From: Stenotrophomonas sp.
GTDB taxonomy: Bacteria; Pseudomonadota; Gammaproteobacteria; Xanthomonadales; Xanthomonadaceae
Direction of reading: 5' to 3'
Assembly: GCA_003525885.1 (NCBI GenBank)
Contig: DQIG01000288.1
Span: 13,197 to 49,076, forward strand
DNA: 35,880 nucleotides
Part shown: positions 31,748-35,880 of the stretch, in pieces
How the letters are laid out: every line of letters starts with the position of its first letter
How positions within the stretch are numbered: position 1 is the stretch's first letter
The notes under the pieces: generated by a model
Database searches by the model: none
What the model saw: the letters and a program-made list of their open reading frames with translations, nothing else
What the model was told of the DNA's origin: nothing
Translations under genes and position numbers: made by a program

Positions 31748-32850
31748 CCGCCGTGGCCCTCGGCCGCGACCGGCGCCGGCGCGTCAGCCGGCTTGGCACC
31801 ACTGGCTGGCGCTGCGTCCTTGGCGGCGACTTTCAGGCCCGGGCGCAGCTTGCCGGTGCCATCGACCACGATGCGCTGGCCCGCTTCCAGGCCCTGCCTG
31901 ATCTCGACCACGCCGGCACGGCGCGCGCCGGTGACCACGTCCACGCGCTCGACGCTGTCGTCGGCGGTGATGCGGTACACGTAAGTATCGCGGCCAACCT
32001 GCACCACGGCGATTTCCGGAATCACCAGCGCTGGGCGCTCGGGGCGGAACAGGCGCACGTCCAGCAGCATGCCCGGGCGCAGCGCGTGGTCGCCATTGGC
32101 GAAGTCGGCGCGCACGGTCACCGCACGGGTGGCTGGATCGATGCGCGCATCGATGGTGCTGACCATGCCTTCGAAGGTGCGGCCCGGCCATGCCACGCTG
32201 GTGGCGCTGACCTTGTCACCGACGCCCAGCGCGGCCAGTTCCACTTCCGGCACCTGGAAATCGATGTGCATGTGCTCGATGTCGTCGAGCGTGGCAATCA
32301 CCGTGGTCGGCGTCAGCAGCGTGCCCGGGCTGACCTGGCGGATGCCGAGCACACCGGCGAACGGCGCACGCACGCGGCGGTCACCAATGTCCGACTGCAT
32401 CTGCGCCACGCGCGCTTCGGCGGCATCGCGGATCGACTTCTGCGTATCCAGCGTGGCGCTGGACACCAGCCGCTGGGTGGCCAGTTCGCGCTGGCGCTTG
32501 TACAGCTGATCAGCTTCATGGAAGGTGGCCTGCGCCTGCACCAGGGCGGCCTCCTGGGCCTGCCCGCGCAGGGTCACGATCGGCGCGCCGGCAGCGATGT
32601 GCTGGCCGCTTTCGAAATGCACTTTCTCGACGATCTCGCTGACCTTGGCGGTCACGCTGATCGATTCACGCGCCTTGGCCGTACCCAGCGCCTGCAGGGT
32701 GTCGCTCCACTGCCGGGACTGCACGACCTGCGCGGTGACCGGCACCGCTTCTCCCTGCCGACGCGCGGCGGCCTCCTGTTTGCCTGCGCACCCGGCCAGC
32801 ACGGCCAGGCTGAGGCCAAGGGCCAGGGTCGAAGCGATACGAGCCAACAT
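31744..32850 (-). CDS. RND efflux periplasmic adaptor (membrane fusion lipoprotein)
   Basis: The gene encodes 368 residues from ATG 32850, chosen because it begins on a lipoprotein signal (MLARIASTLALGLSLAVLAG, lipobox LAGC with Cys21) and has AGGA about 7 nt upstream. The open frame from 32916 is not supported. A lipoyl-like half-motif (VHFESGQHIAAGAPIVTLRG) is followed by a helical hairpin (about residues 85-150, ALVQAQATFHEADQLYKRQR). The second lipoyl half (RRVRAPFAGVLGIRQVSPGT), a beta-barrel and a membrane-proximal domain complete the adaptor. The tail is Ala/Pro-rich (SGAKPADAPAPVAAEGHGG). It is translationally coupled to the pump gene. Confidence 0.94.
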   Translation of the reverse strand: MLARIASTLALGLSLAVLAGCAGKQEAAARRQGEAVPVTAQVVQSRQWSDTLQALGTAKARESISVTAKVSEIVEKVHFESGQHIAAGAPIVTLRGQAQEAALVQAQATFHEADQLYKRQRELATQRLVSSATLDTQKSIRDAAEARVAQMQSDIGDRRVRAPFAGVLGIRQVSPGTLLTPTTVIATLDDIEHMHIDFQVPEVELAALGVGDKVSATSVAWPGRTFEGMVSTIDARIDPATRAVTVRADFANGDHALRPGMLLDVRLFRPERPALVIPEIAVVQVGRDTYVYRITADDSVERVDVVTGARRAGVVEIRQGLEAGQRIVVDGTGKLRPGLKVAAKDAAPASGAKPADAPAPVAAEGHGG

Positions 32851-33072
32851 GAACGGTCCTGATTGATCCACGGCCGCCGAGTGTAGGCAAGTGCCCATAA
32901 AAGCGGTATGTGCCAAGCGTTTACCGGCGTGGAACCAAGGCTGCGATAGCGCCTTGAACCCGTTCCGTGCAAGGCTGCCACCGGCGGTGTCGACGTGTGT
33001 CGGGGTGTATCCGGCCGTGCATCACCGCAGCCGTCATCGTAGAGTCGAATCTGCCCGACGGAGGGCGTCGGG

Positions 33073-33112
33073 CGGGGACGGATCCTGGCGGGGATCCGGC
33101 CCCGTTTTTTTT
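33073..33112 (+). terminator. Plus-strand rho-independent terminator without an evident gene
   Basis: A 13-bp stem with one mismatch (33073-33085 with 33092-33104) is followed by eight T residues (33105-33112). It points into the 3' end of the minus-strand copper receptor gene. The stem contains GGATCC/GGATCC arms related to the GGGGTC repeat family. No plus-strand reading frame that I believe lies upstream. Confidence 0.7.
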
Positions 33113-33124
33113 ACACCCGGCAGA

Positions 33125-35188
33125 TCAATACCGGTAGTTCAGCTTCATCCACATGCTGCGCCCCGGCTCATTGATGCGCACCGGATCGGCCGGGAAGCCG
33201 AAGTCGGCGCTGCCGGCCAGGTTCAGGTGCTCGCTGTAGGCACGGTCGAACAGATTGTCGACGCCTGCGCTGAGCTGCAACTGCGAATTGAAACGGTACG
33301 CTGCGTTGAGCGCGAAGGTGGCAAAGCCAGCGCTCGGCCCGAGATCCTGTGCGACCACATTGCCCTGGCCATCTGCGACACGATGCTGGTGGGTCACCGC
33401 GCGCAGCAGCGCACCGGCGCTCCAGCGCTGCCCTTCCCAGTTCGCGCTCAGGCGCGCTTCCAGCGGCGGCATCTGCGGCAGCGGACGCTGCTGATCGCGG
33501 TTCTCGCCCCAGGCATAGGCCAGCGTGCCACCCAGCTTCCACTGTTCGGCCACGCTCACTTCCAGCCCCGCCTCGGCACCGGCAATGCGCGCATCGACGT
33601 TGCTGGCCTGGCTCATCCCCATCATGCCGCTGCCGTGATAGGTGAACAGAATGTAGTCCTGGATCTGCCCGGCGTACGCCGAAACCCACGCCTGTACGCG
33701 CGGCCCCTTGTACTGCAGGCCGACGTCAAGCTGGGTAGTCCGTTCGGGCTGGATGCCGGCAAACGCGTTCACCGCACCGGCCGGGCCGTGGTCGGGCGAG
33801 AACAGCTCCCAGTAGTCGGGCATGCGCTCACTGTGGCCGAGGCCGGCATACCAGGTCAGGCCATCGGCCAGGTCCTGCTCGTAGCGCAGGAAACCGCTGC
33901 CGAGCCATTCCTTGCGACGCTCGCCTGCGGTCGGATTGGGCATGTTCCCCATCATTCCGCGGATCGACTGCCGCTCGTCGCGGACGCTGGCACGGTCGAT
34001 GCGCAGGCCGCTGATCCAGCGCTGGTCGGTACCGGCGCCGAGGGTCAACTCGGTGAACACACCATAGCGACGGAAATTGGCATCGGTCTCCCACGCCGCC
34101 TGGCGGTAGGTGCCGCGGCCCATGCCCATGCGGCCACGATGGCGGCTGTCTTCGCCATCCATACCCGCCACCAGCTGCACGTCCTGCCAGCGCCACTCGG
34201 AACTGACCCGCCCGCCCTGTGTGCGGCGGTCCACGTTCGAGGCCATCGGCATCGGCATCATGCTGTGCGGGTTCGGCGTGCGCAGCGTGTAGTTGTCCAT
34301 CACGTGGTCGGCCTCGTTGTAGTACACGTTGGCCTGCAGCGTGTCCCACGCACCCGGCAGGTTGCGCTTCTCGAAGCGTGCCGCGTAGCTGGTGCGTTCG
34401 AACGCGGCACCGTCCATGCCGCGCCCGGCATAACGCGCGATCGCGTCGCCGGCACCGGCGGAGACTTCCAGCAGCGTGTCGGCATCCGGCGTCCAGCCAA
34501 TCGCCACGTCACCATTCCACTTGCGCCACTTCGACGGCACCACATCACTGTGGCCGTCCTTGTAGTCATCGGCTTCGGAACGGTTGCCGCTGGCGCGCAC
34601 ATAGCCGGTCGGGTTGCCCAGGGTCAGGTCCAGCACCTGGTCGTTGCGGTTGCGCGAACCGACCAGCGTACTGGCGTCGGCGCGCAGGCCCGGTTCCTCG
34701 AAGCGCGGCGTATCGCGTTCGAAGCGCACGGTGCCGGCCGAGGCACCGGCGCCCCAGCGCACGCTCTGCGGCCCCTTGATGATGGTCAGCCGGTCGAAGC
34801 TTTCGGGTGAGATGTAGGACAGCGGGTTGTCCATGCGTGATGGGCAGGCACCGATCAGGTTGCCGTCGTTGCTGAGGATGTTCAGGCGCGAACCGAACAT
34901 GCCGCGCAGCACCGGGTCGCCATTGGTGCCGCCGTTGCGGATGGCGGAGAAGCCGGGAACCGTCTTCAGGTAATCGGCGCCATCGCTGGCCGGTACCGGC
35001 TGCCGCGGCAGGCGTGGGTCGGTCACCCAATGCAGTGGCGACGAGGGCGCGGTGGCGGTGACCACAAGCGTGTCGAGGGTGCGCGCCTGCTCGGCAGGCG
35101 CAGCGTGGGCCAGTGACGCGGCTACGGCCAGGCCAAGGGCAACCGGCAGGCGCGCGCCGGCGCCCGCGGGGCGGGAAGTCATTTTCAT
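33125..35188 (-). CDS. TonB-dependent copper receptor, OprC-like
   Basis: The gene encodes 687 residues, with GGAG 8 nt before ATG 35188. A signal peptide (to about Ala29) is followed by a TonB box (DTLVVTA, 39-45). The plug has LRGMFGSRLNILSNDG and LIGACPSRMDNPLSYI; Cys115 and Met119 form the CxxxM copper site described for OprC. A 22-strand barrel ends in WMKLNYRY. Predicted loops are rich in Met: 310-315, 354-356, 411-416 and 522-525, fitting soft-metal capture. It should take up copper across the outer membrane, with energy from TonB. It lies 71 nt downstream of the DUF2946-like gene and is probably co-transcribed with it. Confidence 0.93.
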   Translation of the reverse strand: MKMTSRPAGAGARLPVALGLAVAASLAHAAPAEQARTLDTLVVTATAPSSPLHWVTDPRLPRQPVPASDGADYLKTVPGFSAIRNGGTNGDPVLRGMFGSRLNILSNDGNLIGACPSRMDNPLSYISPESFDRLTIIKGPQSVRWGAGASAGTVRFERDTPRFEEPGLRADASTLVGSRNRNDQVLDLTLGNPTGYVRASGNRSEADDYKDGHSDVVPSKWRKWNGDVAIGWTPDADTLLEVSAGAGDAIARYAGRGMDGAAFERTSYAARFEKRNLPGAWDTLQANVYYNEADHVMDNYTLRTPNPHSMMPMPMASNVDRRTQGGRVSSEWRWQDVQLVAGMDGEDSRHRGRMGMGRGTYRQAAWETDANFRRYGVFTELTLGAGTDQRWISGLRIDRASVRDERQSIRGMMGNMPNPTAGERRKEWLGSGFLRYEQDLADGLTWYAGLGHSERMPDYWELFSPDHGPAGAVNAFAGIQPERTTQLDVGLQYKGPRVQAWVSAYAGQIQDYILFTYHGSGMMGMSQASNVDARIAGAEAGLEVSVAEQWKLGGTLAYAWGENRDQQRPLPQMPPLEARLSANWEGQRWSAGALLRAVTHQHRVADGQGNVVAQDLGPSAGFATFALNAAYRFNSQLQLSAGVDNLFDRAYSEHLNLAGSADFGFPADPVRINEPGRSMWMKLNYRY

Positions 35189-35259
35189 CGGAACAGCTCC
35201 AAGGTACGCACGCGCGCACGGCGCCGGTCAGGCGTCGTGCGGCAGATTCGATAGGGACA

Positions 35260-35691
35260 TCAGCGGACGATGGAGAAACACGGTGGCCCGCGTGCGGCAT
35301 GCGCCGGCCAACGCGGCGCAGGCAGCACTTGCTGCGACCACGGGAACACCAGGCGCGGCCGCCACAACAGCGGCAACAGCAGCACCAGCACCGCCAGCCA
35401 CGGCAGCAGGCGCATCGCCAGCACGCAATACTCGCAGGCTTCGCCGTGCATGGCGTGGGGATCGGCGGGGCGTTTGGGCGCTGCCGGCGCAGCGCCATGC
35501 TGGTCGTGCCCGGCCATGGCCATGTCATGCATGTCATGGCCCATCGCAGCGTGATCCATGCCTGCCATCGCGGCGTGCTCCACCGGCTGCGCCTGCAGTG
35601 CGCGGCTGACCAGTGGCGCAAGCACCATCAACAGCGTCGCCAGGATGGCAAGCTGGAGCAGGAGGCGCTGCGGGCGGGACAGGCGGGTCAC
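35260..35691 (-). CDS. DUF2946-like His/Met-rich membrane protein
   Basis: The gene encodes 143 residues, starting with GTG at 35691. An N-terminal hydrophobic segment (residues 9-30) and a second one (about 91-110) flank a region dense in His and Met (39-66, for example HAAMGHDMHDMAMAGHDQHG). A CxxC motif, CEYC (86-89), lies just before the second helix. This layout matches DUF2946 proteins, which often neighbour TonB-dependent copper receptors. A role in binding or handing over copper in the periplasm is inferred, not shown. A TACACT box (35698-35703, read on the minus strand) ends 6 nt before the GTG and no ribosome-binding site is seen, so the mRNA may be leaderless. Confidence 0.8.
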   Translation of the reverse strand: MTRLSRPQRLLLQLAILATLLMVLAPLVSRALQAQPVEHAAMAGMDHAAMGHDMHDMAMAGHDQHGAAPAAPKRPADPHAMHGEACEYCVLAMRLLPWLAVLVLLLPLLWRPRLVFPWSQQVLPAPRWPAHAARGPPCFSIVR

Positions 35692-35727
35692 CCCGCTAGT
35701 GTAGAGGCGGGTACAGGGTTGCCCGTG

Positions 35728-35880
35728 CGACGAACCGTCGCAGGAAGGGGTTTGTCGGCAGGGCTGCGCCCTGCACCTGCAGAGGCCACGTCCACGGCAA
35801 GAGCCGAAGCAACATCAAAAGCTGACTTCCTGTGGGTAGGCGGGGTGGGTCCGATTGCGGGGGACGCTGCAAGTACGTCC
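35728..35880. repeat. Composite palindromic repeat, truncated by the window end
   Basis: Stem CGACG-AAC-CGTCG (35728-35740) and stem GCAGGGC-TGC-GCCCTGC (35758-35774) lie in the first part. The stretch 35856-35880 matches the reverse complement of 13497-13521 at 22 of 25 bases, so the window stops in the middle of a second copy of that inverted-repeat element. No gene is seen between 35692 and the end. Confidence 0.7.

Noticed and set aside
28481..31984. Plus-strand open frame of 1167 codons opposite the RND pump
   Set aside because: It is antisense to a well-supported pump gene, with composition typical of a shadow frame.
28622..32850. Naming the efflux pair as a specific Sme system
   Set aside because: Several similar pumps exist in S. 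maltophilia, and I cannot tell them apart without alignment.
1..35880. tRNA, rRNA, insertion sequences, prophage genes, toxin-antitoxin pairs
   Set aside because: I looked for these and found none; mobile content is limited to short palindromic repeats.

Overview
The window looks like chromosome from a Stenotrophomonas species, most likely the S. maltophilia complex. Base composition is GC-rich with strong third-position bias. The gaps between genes carry many copies of the GTAG-headed 8-3-8 hairpin known as SMAG in Stenotrophomonas, together with other palindromic repeats. No rRNA, tRNA, insertion sequence, prophage or CRISPR array was seen.

Layout. (1) 1-1139: a 25-bp tandem repeat, a SMAG hairpin, then a short secreted pilin-like gene coupled to a PapD/CsuC-like chaperone. 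(2) 1111-23648: the conserved gammaproteobacterial block rpsB, tsf, [HDOD-GGDEF gene], pyrH, frr, uppS, cdsA, dxr, rseP, bamA, lpxD, fabZ, lpxA, lpxB, rnhB, dnaE, [lipoprotein gene], accA. It links translation, nucleotide supply, isoprenoid carrier lipid, phospholipid, lipid A, outer-membrane protein assembly, replication and fatty-acid synthesis. Compared with E. coli, dxr lies after cdsA, no skp lies between bamA and lpxD, and two extra genes are inserted. (3) 23863-25284: an exported M28-type zinc peptidase, flanked by SMAG pairs and an 81-bp tandem duplication. (4) 25509-32850, minus strand: in transcription order, an RND efflux adaptor, its inner-membrane pump and a GNAT acetyltransferase; then an AGCS amino-acid:cation symporter followed directly by a TrmH/SpoU-type RNA methyltransferase. 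(5) 33125-35691, minus strand: a His/Met-rich DUF2946-like membrane protein and an OprC-like TonB-dependent copper receptor, which look like a copper-handling pair. (6) 35692-35880: palindromic repeat DNA, including a truncated copy of a repeat also found between bamA and lpxD.

Most coding content is standard housekeeping, and I do not see a convincing new multi-gene system. The parts most worth a second look are non-coding: hairpins that sit at gene 3' ends (one translated in frame in the acetyltransferase gene), the long inverted repeat at 13436-13539 and its partner at the window end, a stop codon buried in a perfect hairpin after bamA, possible leaderless starts, and a terminator at 33073-33112 with no visible gene. 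The unnamed lipoprotein between dnaE and accA and the copper pair are the most interesting proteins.
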